Assembly (NCBI GenBank): GCA_016748015.1
Contig: JAAOMT010000276.1
Location: 188,249-252,248, forward strand
DNA: 64,000 bases
Reading direction: 5' to 3'
From: Geosiphon pyriformis
Lineage: Eukaryota; Glomeromycota; Glomeromycetes; Archaeosporales; Geosiphonaceae
This document shows, piece by piece, positions 21,986 through 34,033 of the stretch. Made by a program: the position numbers and the translations under genes. The notes under the pieces were generated by a model, which worked only from the letters and a program-made list of their open reading frames with translations, was not told the DNA's origin and made no database searches. Numbering within the stretch: the first letter of the stretch is position 1; every line of letters starts with the position of its first letter.

Positions 21986-23444
21986 TTTGTTAATTTAATT
22001 TTGTAATTATTTAAAGTGTTTTTTTTAATTCAAAAATATAAAATACCAATAATTTTAAGTATTTTTTTAAATAAAATAATATTTTTAATTAAGAATTATT
22101 TTTTTAATAAATTTAATTAACAAATTAATATTAATTACAAATAAGTTTTAAAATAATTTTATTATAATAATTCAAGTATTTAATATTATTTTTATTATTT
22201 CTTAGATATTAAATATTTTTTATTAATAAAATCTCAAATTTCGAATTTATTTTTTTTTAATATTAAAACTATTATTTATATATATATTTGTAATTTTATA
22301 AAAAAATTTATTATAATATTTTATTTTTGTTATTTTAAAATAGTATTTATTATTATTATAAAATTATAATTGTTATTATTAATTAATAATTGCTATTATA
22401 TGAAATTTTATTAAAATTACTAGTGTATTAATTTATAATTGATTAATTTTTTATGTTATTTATAATTTTTTTTAATTTTTAATTGATTAATATTTACTAT
22501 ATAGTTTTTAAAATTAGTGTATTAATTTTTTAAATAATTAATTAAACTTGTTTTATTTTTTATGTTATTAAATTTAAATAATATTTAAAATATACAATTA
22601 TTATTTTTTAATTTAAAATTAATTTATATATAATTATTATTAAAATTAATATTAAAAAGTATTATATCTAAAAAAAAATTCTGTATATTAGTTTTGTTTT
22701 AAATATTAAAATTTGTATTATTTGGTCTTTAATTACAAAATATTTTTTTTTAAATTTGTTGTTTATATTAAAAATTTTAAAATCTTGTTTTATTAAGATA
22801 ATTTTTTATGTAAAAATTATTATTTCTTTAATTTTTTTATCTATAATTATTGTTTTTAATTTTATAATTAATTTTAATTTAATTTTTTTAAAATATAAGT
22901 TGGCTAAATTAGTTATGCCAATTAAATTTATTAGTTTTTAGTTTTTTAATTATAAAGTTAATTAATGTTTTTTTTGTTAAATACTAAAATAAAAAAAATT
23001 TTTTATAATTAAAAAAAATAATTAATAATTTAAGCAAAAAAATAATTAATTTTAAAATAAAATAATATATAAATAATGTATTTAATATTAATATATATTA
23101 ATAACAATTCGAATTTTATTTTAATAAATTTTTTTTGCTAAGATAATTATATAATAAAAAATACAAATTTTTAATATTGAATTAAATATTAATAAAATTA
23201 TAACATAATTAATTGGTTTAGTTTTTAATAATAAAAATTTAATTATAATTATGCATAAAATAATTGTATTATATAAGTTTGTTTTAGTATATTTATTATA
23301 GTTTAATTTTGTATTATAATAAATAGTAAAAAAACTACTTATATTAAAATAAATAGTAAAATATATTTTTATTTTTAACAAAAATTATTGATTAAATTTT
23401 TATTTTTAAAATAAATAAATAATTTAATATTTTATTTTATTTTA
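21986..23444. other. AT-rich spacer between LINE copies B and C
   Basis: Extremely AT-rich, low-complexity sequence with many TTTAA/ATTATA runs. Short frames inside are rich in Ile, Asn, Lys, Phe and Tyr, as expected from AT composition alone. No gene seen. Confidence 0.7.
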
Positions 23445-24586
23445 TATTATGCATTTAATAAGTATAATCCAACCACTATCTAAAATTATAAAATCATATA
23501 AGTTCTTATATTAAATATAACTTATACTTTTTTTATATATAACTAACTATTCAGGCCAATCAAAACAATACTATGTACTTAAACTACTTACAACTAAAAA
23601 GTCATGCAAAAAATCAAAACATATACTAAACAAACAAAGATGTAAACCAAAACAAACATAAACACCTAATCTAATACCAAAATCATAAATTATTTTAAAA
23701 AATTACAAGAATATTAAACCAAATATAGCTAATATTATGAACTTATCATATGGTAAGAGATCATATTTTTTATAATGCATTTTTAGCTTAGTAGTTAGCA
23801 ACTACATAATAAATTTGTGATCTTTAGCAAAGTTCTAAATTAAATTAATACTAATAATATATTATTAGAACTACTACCCAATAAATGCATCATATTAGCT
23901 ACCTACTTTTTTATTATAAAATCTTTGACTAGTAACATATATATATAATTAGAAGACTTAGTCTTATGCAGAAATTAGATTATTACACTGGCAATAATAC
24001 ATGTACTTGACAAATCAGTCTATATTTTAATAGTTTTTAAAATTAAATTCTTTTTAATGCTATTATTATGGATACAAAAAAATATGTAGTCAGAGTCTTT
24101 AACCAACTTATATTTAATATACAATACACTAGAATAACTCAAAATATATAATCTTTTTTTCTTGGCTATAAGTAAACAGTAATATATGGTCTTTATAAAA
24201 TAAGACCAAAAAGCTGCAAAAACAGAGCTGGTAAAACCAGATTAAATCTGATTATTAGAATGCTACATACCAAATGTCTTACTTATATTAATCATGTTTT
24301 ATAGAACATTATCTACAGTATTATTAGCATATTTAAAATTCAATCAATAAAACTAATAATTTCAAAAAAATGTCTAATAAAATAATAGGTGCTTTTAGAG
24401 ACAAATCTGTTTTCAACAATTAAAAAACAGCATAGCATTTTAACAGGTAATATAAGATTAAACATGGTGGCAGCATTGGCAAAAAAATTAACACACTTAT
24501 TGCCAACAATCTTAAAATAATTTTTGACTTTAATAAATTAAAAAAATTTTTGATGTAATAATCTGGTAAATTTGTTCTCTTTTTAT

Positions 24587-25015
24587 CTAATATTTAACAC
24601 AAAAATCAGAACTAACAATTTTTTCAATCAAAACACTCATATCTAATAATGTTTGACTATCTATAAACAAAATAACTGAGCTGGATACTAAAACACATTT
24701 CAAAACAAAAGCAATAGTTTGTAGTTTTATTAAAGTCAAAGAAAACAAGTCACATATTTTAACTTTCATACTTATATTAATGTTCAGAAAATAAGCAACA
24801 ATATTACTGTAAGCACAAACAGATCTCAAACTCTTAATTGAATTATCTATATAAACAATTATATTATTTGACTCATTTTTTATAAGACACTCACTAACAT
24901 AACCAAATTCACTAAAGCAGTAATCAAAAAAAAGATAAGAAGTCAAAATACTATTATCAACCAAACTGCTGTTTTTAATAAACTTAGCCAGCAAACTAAA
25001 CCAATTAGAAATCAA
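24587..25015 (-). pseudogene. LINE copy C RNase H remnant
   Basis: Residues VYIDNSIKSLRSV (first Asp kept), SLTLIKLQTIAFVL (the Glu of STLAELQ has become Lys) and LFIDSQTLLD (second Asp) align with copy B 6423-6839. The longest open remnant of copy C. Confidence 0.65.
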
Positions 25016-25879
25016 ATTCTTGGAATCCAGTCTTTTTTATCTGCAAAAATTGCTTTATATAAAACATATGCTATAATAATCCAAAAGTTGGTTTGCAAAA
25101 ATAATACCAAATCTTTTTAGCAAGCTTATTACATTTAAATACTATTCTAAACCTAAAACATCTATAACAGTAATATTACTATTAACTCAAAAAACATTTG
25201 GCAGATTATTGCTCAAGAATAACCTACACATTGTCAGAGTGTTGGTTACATTAACCAGAAAGCAATTCATGGAATTAATTGACAATATGGTCAGAAAACA
25301 CAGAAGTTGTTAAAGTATTTAGTTAACAATTTGCAAATTTATAGCTTTGTGTTTGAACAATCTGCCAAAAATACCATTTAAGTTGGCAAAGACTACCAAA
25401 TTTGTTAAAAAATTTTCAGTTTACATCTGCTTGAATGTTTTAAAACTATACAATTCAGAATAAAAAATGGCTTTATTGAAAAAATCTTTAAGTAAATTGG
25501 TCTTAAGCTTAAGCTTTTTCCTTAATATTTTGTTTTACTTTTTACATATATTTACTAAAACATGACTAAACTGTAATCTGTAACCAATTATTGGCTACAA
25601 AACAGCAAACACCAGATACAGAAACTGTTTATTAGATACAGCTTTCTATAAAACCAGATTTGTGAAAAATTTGATATCTGAATAAGTTTTGATAAGATTT
25701 GGTTTAGAAAGACCATTAGTAAACAAAAAAATACCCCAGTATTTATGAGATTTATTCTTCTTAGCTATAAAAATATTCAAACTACTTATCAACAAATAAA
25801 AAACTCTTATTCTTTGATTAATAAGTATAATAATTGTTTTATCTATATTAATAAAAATATTATTGATTTAAAAAAATTT

Positions 25880-26060
25880 ATCAGTTATGTTCAGAATATA
25901 CTAAGTAATAAACATGTTATTCTCAATCCAAATTGTATTATCTACAAAAATATCTGCTACTAAAAAAAATGTTTTGTTACTCCAGAGATTTTGTTTGCCA
26001 GTTTATGTAAAAATTTTTAAATCTAATCTGTAGTTATATAAATTGTCATGTCTTTTAATT
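25880..26060 (-). pseudogene. LINE copy C RT catalytic region remnant
   Basis: Minus-strand reading near 25920-25960 gives ADIFVDNTIWI, matching FVND in copies A and B. Here the second Asp of the ancestral FVDD box has become Asn, while in A and B the first has. The surroundings are full of stops. Confidence 0.6.
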
Positions 26061-27686
26061 TCACAAAGCAAGAGATCATAAAAGATTCTTCACAGTAATA
26101 ACAAGAAGACCTTATTCTGATCTAGCTTATTATGAACAGTATACCTTTTAGTGAATCCAAAATCTGTTATTACTTGGTTGGTTTGATTATTATATATACT
26201 CTTAAAAAACCCAATAAAACAGAAACACATCTTAATCTTAATTAAACTGTTTTTTAAATAATCTTATTAAATAGAATTGTATGTTTTATGTATATCCTAG
26301 AGAACTGGCTATAGCTTTTTGTTCTTTTCCAATGTATTTTTAATAACAAAACCAACAGCAAAAATAGAGATCTGAGTGAACATGACTTTTAAAACTGAAA
26401 AATTTTTATCATATAAAACATCAAAATTACTATAAATCAGAAAAATCTTATTTAAAAGAATCTTAAATAAGATTTTTCAGATTGTTTTAATTAAAGTTAT
26501 TGGTCTGGTATTTATAAAAAAATTTTTTTAATTATATAACTTTGGTATTATAGAAATTTAGACTCTTTTCTACTGTATGAAAACTGTACTTAACATTAAA
26601 CACATATTGAAAATATTCAACAAACCACTTAGAATCTGTTTATTATCATGTTTTCAGAGCTCATTAGAGATATCAAAAAAACCAATGGCTTTTCCATCAA
26701 ATAGATTTTTGACAACTTTTAAAAACTTATCAAATTTAATATTACACATTATTTTTAAGAAAGCATTATCATTGATATGCTTTAGAAGCATATTGATTAA
26801 ACTATTAATTAGATAAAACACTATGCATTACACATTTTTTCATCTATTTTTTTATAATTGTGTTAATTGTAGATTTAATTTTACATGGCTCTAGAATTAA
26901 TTTATTATTAATTACCAAATAGTTGAATATTATTTTTTAAAATGGCCAATTCAAAACACTTTTAATCATTTTTTCTTTATTAGAACAAAAATTGTTTATA
27001 TATCTGTTTATAAGCTTTTTAATAAGATTATCTTTGACAATCTTAAATTTATAATACTTAGATTTATGATACTTTTTTTGATTTTTGACAAATAACATAG
27101 AATTTTCTCTAAATTTTTGCTCTTATTAATTATAATACACACTTTAAAGACTTTTTTTATTAATGATAATCCAGATATTAATGAGACAATTAGTTTTTAA
27201 ATTTTGATATGATCCAAGCTTCTCATAATTTTGGCCACTAATAACTTTAACTTGAAAAACTTTAATAATTGCATATTTTTAAACATTCAAAATTACTAAA
27301 CCAAAATTGAGAAAATACTTTATTAGTAGAGCTTACTACTACTTTTTTTATAATTTTTTACATAATATTTAAATTACTACAACTTCTTGCACTATTGAAT
27401 TCAGTTATTTTTTTCAAAAATCTGTTTAATGAACACACTCTGAACTATGATTATTTATTGTTATCAGCATTTTTAATTCTGAACTTCTATTTATTTTTAT
27501 TAGCCTATTTATGATCATTATTAAAATGAATATTTAAAAGACTGCTCAAGTCAATTGCAATTGAAACTGCTTTGTAATTGGTATTAAAAAACTCAAACAC
27601 AATATTAACTTTATGATTACTATAAATATTAATTTTTGGTTTACAAAAATAAAATCAATGATTTTTTTGATGTCTTTGGAATTGCT

Positions 27687-27935
27687 TCAAGTAGAAGTCT
27701 TGAATAATAAATATTTACTAAAAGAGTTGATTAATCTTAAATCTACACAAAATCTGAAATTTGCACTCTTTTTTAAACCATTTTTATTGAAATTTCTATC
27801 CAATATCACAAAAGTACTGAAGTTAACTATCTTGGTAATAAAAGAATTAACTTTCAATATTTGGCCAAATCTAATCTCAATAGAAACACCAGCATATAAA
27901 CCCAAGATTATAACTAACAATTTACTCTTAAACAA
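27687..27935 (-). pseudogene. LINE copy C endonuclease remnant
   Basis: VIILGLYAGVSIEIRFGQ and TFVILDRNFNKNG align with ILGLYAGISSGTRFAQ and TFVVLDGNFNKNN of copy B (19540-19690). The Gly of LDGNFN has become Arg (G-to-A). AP-endonuclease remnant only. Confidence 0.65.
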
Positions 27936-28554
27936 AAGTTTTATTAAAATAACTTAACCAGAAATTTTTTCTACTTTAAAAACATATTGAGCCAGCAAAT
28001 TGTTCATAATAATAGCCACTCTAGCACCAAGAAAACTTTTATTTAAACCAGACATAAAGATTCACACTTTATCAAATTTGCTTATAATCTATAGTTTGAT
28101 ATTAGACTTTAAATTTGTTTTTGTAATGATTAAAACCATATTATTCAAATTTACATACTAACAAACAATGTTTTCTTGCTTAGCAGAGATATTAAAACTC
28201 CAAATATTACAAGTTAGAAACTTTCAAACTAGATTATTTATTGAAATAAAAAAAATATTAAAAAATCTGAGCTAGTGTACAACTGATCTAATTTCATTAA
28301 AACTGAGTCAACAGATGCTTTAAGGACTATTAATTTCGACTATAGACTGTTTATCTTAGTGGTTAAAATTTTTGAACTATTTAGACCCAACACTGAGGTT
28401 TTAGCTTTAACCAGAAAAAAAAATAGAAGCAAAACCTGCAAATTATTCAAAACCATATTTGAATTCAAATTCAGACTAAACTGATACATCTATTAGAATC
28501 TAAAAAAAAGAAAGAGAAATCATTGGAACCAAAATCATACTGCTGAGTTTATGT

Positions 28555-29566
28555 TGTTACCAGTAGAATTTTAGCTATTAATTAGCATAAAATTACCCTT
28601 ATAATTCCTATAATTAATTAGTATATTAATATTATTTCAAATTATTATTTATTATTTAATCAATTATCACATATCACGATTCAATTAAAATAATCTAATT
28701 AGTATAACAGAAAGTAGGATGATCAAATTACACAATACCCTGAACTTTGTAACATTCTAAAATTCGCCAAAATTTACAGAAATTCACTGAAATTTATAAG
28801 AAATTCGCCGAAATTTACAGAAATTCGCCGAAATTATGAATAGTTCACCCAAATTAATCAATAGTTCAGCGAAATAACTTGTAGTTCATCAAAATGTATC
28901 TTTAGTTGCCGAAATTTGAGCAAAAAGAAAAAGTGCAAGTTCATAGACTAGTATTACAACAAGTTGTATAAAAGAAGAGCTTTTCTCTTCAAGAAAATGT
29001 ATCTTACTTTAGATTTATTTCTTAAAACCATTCCTATACACACAAAAAAAAATAAATATCAAATAATTCGAAAAACCAAATTCTTTAATTATTGTACTTG
29101 AAAAATCCCCAAAACCCAACTAACATTTCGAAATTGATTAGCTACCAATTTCAGTAAACTGTTAGTGACTCCAGGCCTGGATAGAAAACGTTTCCCTTAA
29201 CAGAATTCTATTTCTTTTACATTTCTTTTATTTTTCTTTTCTTTTCTTATTACAATTATTAGGGTAGCCTACAGACAAGATTCCTGTAGAAGAGTTAACT
29301 TTCACAGCAAAGTAACTACACATTTTTAGTGAGCTTTTAGATGAGCAATTCCTGGGAAAAAGTTGACGTTTACTACAATGTAACTACATAAAGTAACTGG
29401 CAAGAAATTGGTCATTCCACTTATAAGCCCAGTAGTTCAAATTATAGGAGATAATTTGAAGAGAAAATTCAGTTACTGGAGGTTCAACCACATTCAGAAA
29501 ACGTGAATTCACAGCAAACAGATATCAACAACATTACAGAAAAGAGACCAAAAACTTCCAGTAACA
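28555..29566 (+). repeat. Solo LTR of the element 1 family
   Basis: A single 1012-bp LTR, TGTTACCAG to CCAGTAACA, closely matching 7907-8887, inserted in ORF1 of LINE copy C. It is flanked by a perfect 4-bp direct repeat ATGT (28551-28554 and 29567-29570). No internal sequence remains, so it arose by LTR-LTR recombination. The TATA box (about 28968) is conserved. It has more TTCRCCGAAAT units than the other two LTRs. Confidence 0.92.
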
Positions 29567-30922
29567 ATGTAAAACACTAAAAATTTAATTAGTTAGCAGT
29601 TCTAAAGAATATTCTAAAAAAGCCAAATAAGCATACATAGAAGAATTATTCAACAAAACAAATAAAGCTTTTCTATTAGAATCTAAAACACTTAAAAAAA
29701 GAAAACCAAAATTAAAACCAGATAACAAAGTGCTAAAAACAAAAACCACCAAAACTACCAGAGTCTATAATTTGCCACTAAAAACAGCAAAACAAGAAAT
29801 GAAAACATTTTCTTTAACATACAATTTGGCTAACTAAAGACAATTTTTATTTGAAACAACTTTCTTAAATACTTTTATAGACAAAAAAATAGAGGAGTTA
29901 AAAGTGTTACATTCTAAAGAAGAATGTCCAAAATGTCCACATTTTTTACAACAAATCAAATTCAGTTTGACCCAAAAGAACTTAATATTACTAAAAATAT
30001 ACTCTGTGTAAAAAGCAGATTTTAATATTTTATTTAATTCAAAACCAATAACAGCATAGTAATTCTATTGTTATTTTCAAATGATCAATTGATGACACAT
30101 GTTTTTTTACCAGTCTTCTCAACAAAAGTACCAATATTATAAGCAATTGTTTTTACTGGCAAAGTAAACAAAAGTGCTTTGAATTAATTTTTAGATATTG
30201 TTACAGGTAAACTTGGTGGGTATGAAAAATGGTAACATTTGGTGCTCTCAATTATGGATGATGCATCTTCTGCGTAATTCTGTTGGCTTAGTCTTGATTA
30301 TCAGTCTCTAAAAGTCTATTCTTGGATGTGAATTTACCCGTTGAGTTCTTTGGTTATAAGGCACAGAGTTTGTTTTTTGTCGATTACAACGTTTTTTGTA
30401 AATATGAGCTTTCTTCTCCGAGCTAACGAGCGCAGTCGTTAAGATCTGGTGTTGTCTTTTCACCCTTCTGGTAAGCTAACAAGATAATGTTAATATCCAA
30501 AACTTAGGAGGAGCTTCCCTCTTTTACCAGGCTATCACAAAGTTTATTCCCAGACAGTCGATTTTACTATATTGCCACTCCACAAAAATAAGACAGAAAA
30601 AGAAAGAAAAAGAGAAAAAAAAGATAAATTAGTATCATCAATTACCGTGATCAAGAGCGATTGGTCCAAATTGTTAATAGGTTCAAAGCGGTTATGCTAA
30701 GAGCATCTGTCCTAGAACGGAGGTACAAGACAAGGGTTAATTCATGTAAATTCCATGAAGTTCGAGAACATAAATTCATGATTCTGATTTTTTTTTAATA
30801 ATTGGTTTATTTCAAAAGATGAAATAGGGAAGATAATAAAGAATGAAAATGTATAGATATTTAATTCTTATTTAGAGATTTGTATTTATCTGTCTGTCTT
30901 TTCTCACTTCTATAACTACTTG

Positions 30923-30930
30923 CTTTTATA
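30923..30930 (-). promoter_or_regulatory. TATA box in element 2 3' LTR
   Basis: Minus-strand TATAAAAG, 91 bp downstream (element orientation) of the 10-bp repeat array. The same sequence at the same LTR offset (724) occurs at 39994-40001. Confidence 0.55.
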
Positions 30931-31020
30931 CATTCTTTTGGTTTTACAGGATTGCTTTCAATTGTTTTGCTATCGCTAGCTATTGCTTTGTTGTTTCTGT
31001 TATTGCTTCGTTTTTCTACA

Positions 31021-31210
31021 TTATCACTAGTTATTCTATGTTATAACACATTATCTGATGTTATTACATGTTATTCTGTGTTATCCTGCATTATAACATG
31101 TTATCCTACGTTATTGTGCACTATTCTGTGTTATCCTGCATTATAACACGTTATCCTATATTATAATATATTATTCAATGTTATTGTGTGTTATTCTGTG
31201 TTATGTCATG
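31021..31210 (-). repeat. 19 x 10-bp phased tandem repeat in element 2 3' LTR
   Basis: Nineteen consecutive units of exactly 10 bp, consensus TTATYCTRYG on the + strand, without a single indel. Frequent units are TTATCCTGCA, TTATTCTGTG and TTATAACAYG. Several units hold GATAA on the minus strand. The array lies directly upstream of the TATA box in element orientation (U3). Confidence 0.9.
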
Positions 31211-31262
31211 TTTTGGTCACGTTTCTTCATAACTTTGGATCAGTTTTTCTATTTGGGTAACA

Positions 31263-31276
31263 TTATCCCTCTCTTT
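31263..31276 (-). other. Polypurine tract of element 2
   Basis: Minus-strand AAAAGAGAGGGATAA next to the 3' LTR, the expected plus-strand primer site; partly overlaps the ORF3 stop. Confidence 0.5.
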
Positions 31277-32071
31277 TTAAAATTGAGCTTCTGTAAAACT
31301 GTATGTATTTGTTATTGTGGCTTTGTTCATGTAATGTTCGATTGTTGCCTCGAGTATTGCCTTTTGTAGGTCTTTGAACTGTTGATTGGTTATTCGTCCT
31401 ATGTTGTTAACTATTATGGTTTTCATAAATCCGTTCAGTAGTATGTTTGAGCAATGTTGAAAGATGGCATATAGTCAGTATGTTGCTTTGTAATATAGGG
31501 TCAGGTTGTTTTTCCTTATAAATTTTTCTACTTGTTGTATTGCTTCTTTGTTGAATGTTTTCTGGCTGAGGTCTTTGTATAGTGTTTTCAAGTCAAGCTG
31601 TTCTCCAATTTTGTAGAACCAATAAGCTGGAGAAAGTCTTTTTTTCCATTCCTGGGCATTGTCAGGTGTCCACTCCCCTGTTTTGGGGAGTTCGGTCCTA
31701 CGAGCTAAAGCTTCTTTTATTTCTTTAAGCTCGGGGACCAAGTATCTTCTTTTGTAACCTTTTTCTTGTTCTTTGCCTCCTTCTTTTCTACCTTCCACTT
31801 GAAGGCAATTTTTCCTCCAACATTGTCTTTCGGGTGGTGGGTAGAGAAGGAAATGTTTAGTTCTAATTGAACTCTTGTCCTCCCCTCTCCTGCTCTTATC
31901 TTTGTACCGTATCTCTTTTTTATCAATTGTTATTTCTATTTGAGATGTCAATTTTTGAATTGTTTCAAATAATTGTTTAGATAATTTTAAAATTTGATCT
32001 GAAAGGTTCATGTTGAAATTTCTATCGTTTTTTGCTGCTTTTTGGATGCTATATATATTTGAATTCTCCAA
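31277..32071 (-). pseudogene. Element 2 ORF3 after integrase, unknown function
   Basis: Starts at an ATG 21 bp after the Pol stop and runs to 31277 just before the polypurine tract: 264 codons with one internal TGA (near 31475-31477, Y*LY, aligning with RLY in element 1, so a former CGA). The first part has a helical stretch ILKLSKQLFETIQKL, then a Lys/Arg/Glu-rich linker, then WTPDNAQEWKKRLSPAYWF and a helical C-terminus ending TEAQF. It is homologous to element 1 16202-16940 but the middle differs. No known domain, signal or membrane segment is seen. Since both elements keep it after integrase, it is probably a real accessory protein of this lineage. Confidence 0.7.
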
Positions 32072-32091
32072 TTTAATTTGCTGTCCATTGT

Positions 32092-33249
32092 CTACGTTTT
32101 GATAACAATGATTGGTTCCAGATCTTGTGGTATATCTTCTGGTCTGATTAATGAAATTTGTGTTCCTAGTTGAGGTACTGATGACAATGATTCCTGTTTT
32201 TCATGATAAATTTTTAACCAATTTCCATGCACTACTTTCTTTAAAATCCTGTCTTCCAATCGTAATTTGTAAGCTCCATTTCCTAACACTTCATGTATGT
32301 GGAATGAACTGTCTCACTTTGGGTTGAACTTTCCACTCCATTGTTTCTCAGCTTTTGTACGATGTAACAGTACTTGGTCTTCAATCTTGAATTCCATTGG
32401 TTGTTCTGATAGGTGTTTATCATGTCTTTTTTTTTGTCGTTCTTGAGCATGATTAATATTGTCAGCTGCTGTTCTTCGATTGTTTTTCAACGTTTCTATT
32501 AGCTGGTACGTTTTTTGGTGTAAAGTAGCTTCAAAATTCTCTTCATTGATTGTTTCTGTTGGGTATGACAGTATCACTTGTTCAATTGGTAACATAGCTT
32601 TTTTTCCATAGACTAGTTTAAACGGTGTAAACTGAGTCGTATTTTGTTTCAATGTTTGGTATGCAAAGAGTACAGAAGGTATAAATAAGTCCTATTCTTG
32701 TTTGTTTTTATGACTTATTTTTGCTAGTGCTTCGCACAGTGTTCTGTTAAATCGTTCTACCAGTCCGTTTGTTTGTGGATGATATGGTGACAATAAAGGT
32801 CTCTTTATTCTAAACCATTGGCTTAATTCAGTCAGCATATTATTAACGAAGTGTGTTCCTTGATCAGATAATAATTTTTTCGGACATTCATGTTGGCAAA
32901 TTAAGTCTTGATGCACAAATTTGGCTACTGTTTTGGCATCAGCCACTTGGATTGCTCTGGCTTCTGGCCATTTTGTAAGATAGTCTACAGCTATAGCGAT
33001 ATAGCGATTTCCTTGGGATGTAACTGAAAGAGGTTTAACCAAGTCAATCCTAATTCTATCAAATGGATTTCCAACTGGAATGGGTCGAAGTGGTTCTGTT
33101 GATCTTGCTCCTCCTCTTCGCTGGCATGCGTCACAATTGAGCACATATTTGAAAATGTCTTTGTATATCATTGGCCAATAGTATAAGTTTAGTGTTCTTT
33201 CGAGAGTAGCATCTTTGTTAAAGTGTCCTGCAGTCAGATCTGAGTGCAC
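32092..33249 (-). pseudogene. Element 2 integrase
   Basis: Read in two frames, 33249-32692 and 32652-32092. The zinc region has HSDLTAGHFNKDATLERTL and CDACQRRGG. The catalytic core is complete: IRIDLV (first Asp), LLSDQGTHFVNN (second Asp) and HPQTNGLVERFNRTL (Glu). The C-terminal part has VLLHRTKAEKQWSGKF, then a GPF-like region and LGNGAYKLRL, and ends LEPIIVIKT. Breaks near 32690 and 32300 are single stops. This is the best-preserved enzyme of the element. Confidence 0.87.
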
Positions 33250-33469
33250 ACTATATAATATAGTTTCTTTTTTACTGTTCTTGATTAGTTATTGTGGGTT
33301 GGGGTGGTTTTGGCATTCTCGTCAATATAGTTGGTTGTCTTGAATAAAATAATTTCAGGCTTGTTTTTATATGGTACTTTGTTCCTGTTGAGATAATATT
33401 TCTTTGAAACATAGTGTTAATAGGTACTGATGTAGTCGTTGATAAGTGAGTGTGTTCATGGGTCTGGGA

Positions 33470-33886
33470 TTAGGTTTGTGGCATCTTCAACAAACTGTCA
33501 GCATTGGTGTTCTTGGATCTTTCCTTGTAATGGACTTTGAGTGGGAATTGTTGTAAATAAGTACTCCATCTCGCATATTTTCCTTCTAGTTGTGGATTGT
33601 TAAGTAACCAAATAAGTCCTTTGTGGTCAGTATATAGGTCAAATGGTTGACTAAAGTAATGTTTCCAAGTCTGTATGGCCCAATAAATGGTGAGACATTC
33701 CAGATCTGTTGTGTTGTAATTTTTTTCTGTTGGGCTAGTACTGCGACTAGTGTAGACAAATGGATGTTCTCTATTGTCCAGTCCTATCTGTGATAAGACT
33801 GCTCCTAGAGCATTTTTTGAGGCCTCCGTAGTGACAATAAACTGTTTAGTGAAATCTGGGTAAATTAGGATTGGGAATGTGATCAA
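33470..33886 (-). pseudogene. Element 2 RNase H
   Basis: FIVTTEASKNALGAVLSQI has Glu where the family normally has the first catalytic Asp (TDAS). The rest is well kept: YTSRSTSPTEKNYNTTDLE with the Glu, and FDLYTDHKGLIWL with the second Asp and the conserved H. The DSLLKMPQ end corresponds to DALSR. Located between RT and integrase, as in Ty3/Gypsy. Confidence 0.85.
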
Positions 33887-34033
33887 TCACTGCTTGAAAT
33901 AGTCAAATGCTTTCTGTTGATCTTCCTTCCACAAGTACAGTACGTATTTGGACAACAATTGATGGAGTGGTTTTGCGATGTTTGAGAAACCTTTGACAAA
34001 TTGATGATAATATCTTGCCAATCCTAGAAATTT

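Larger units (their letters stand above)
30199..31262 (-). repeat. 3' LTR of Gypsy element 2
   Basis: 1064 bp, same length as its partner at 39270-40333 and differing by scattered transitions. Contains the 10-bp repeat array (31021-31210), a TATA box at 30923-30930 and, near its outer end, GGTAACATTTGGTGCTCTC at about 30231-30249. Confidence 0.93.

Noticed and set aside
22756-23381. Ile/Phe/Asn-rich frames in AT-rich spacer
   Set aside because: Expected by chance in sequence of this composition; no homology.
31021-31210. Array mistaken for CRISPR repeats
   Set aside because: The 10-bp units have no spacers and the window is eukaryotic; this is an LTR minisatellite.
30952-31369. Leu/Cys-rich frames with repeated LCY units
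   Set aside because: They are translations of the 10-bp LTR repeat array, not proteins.
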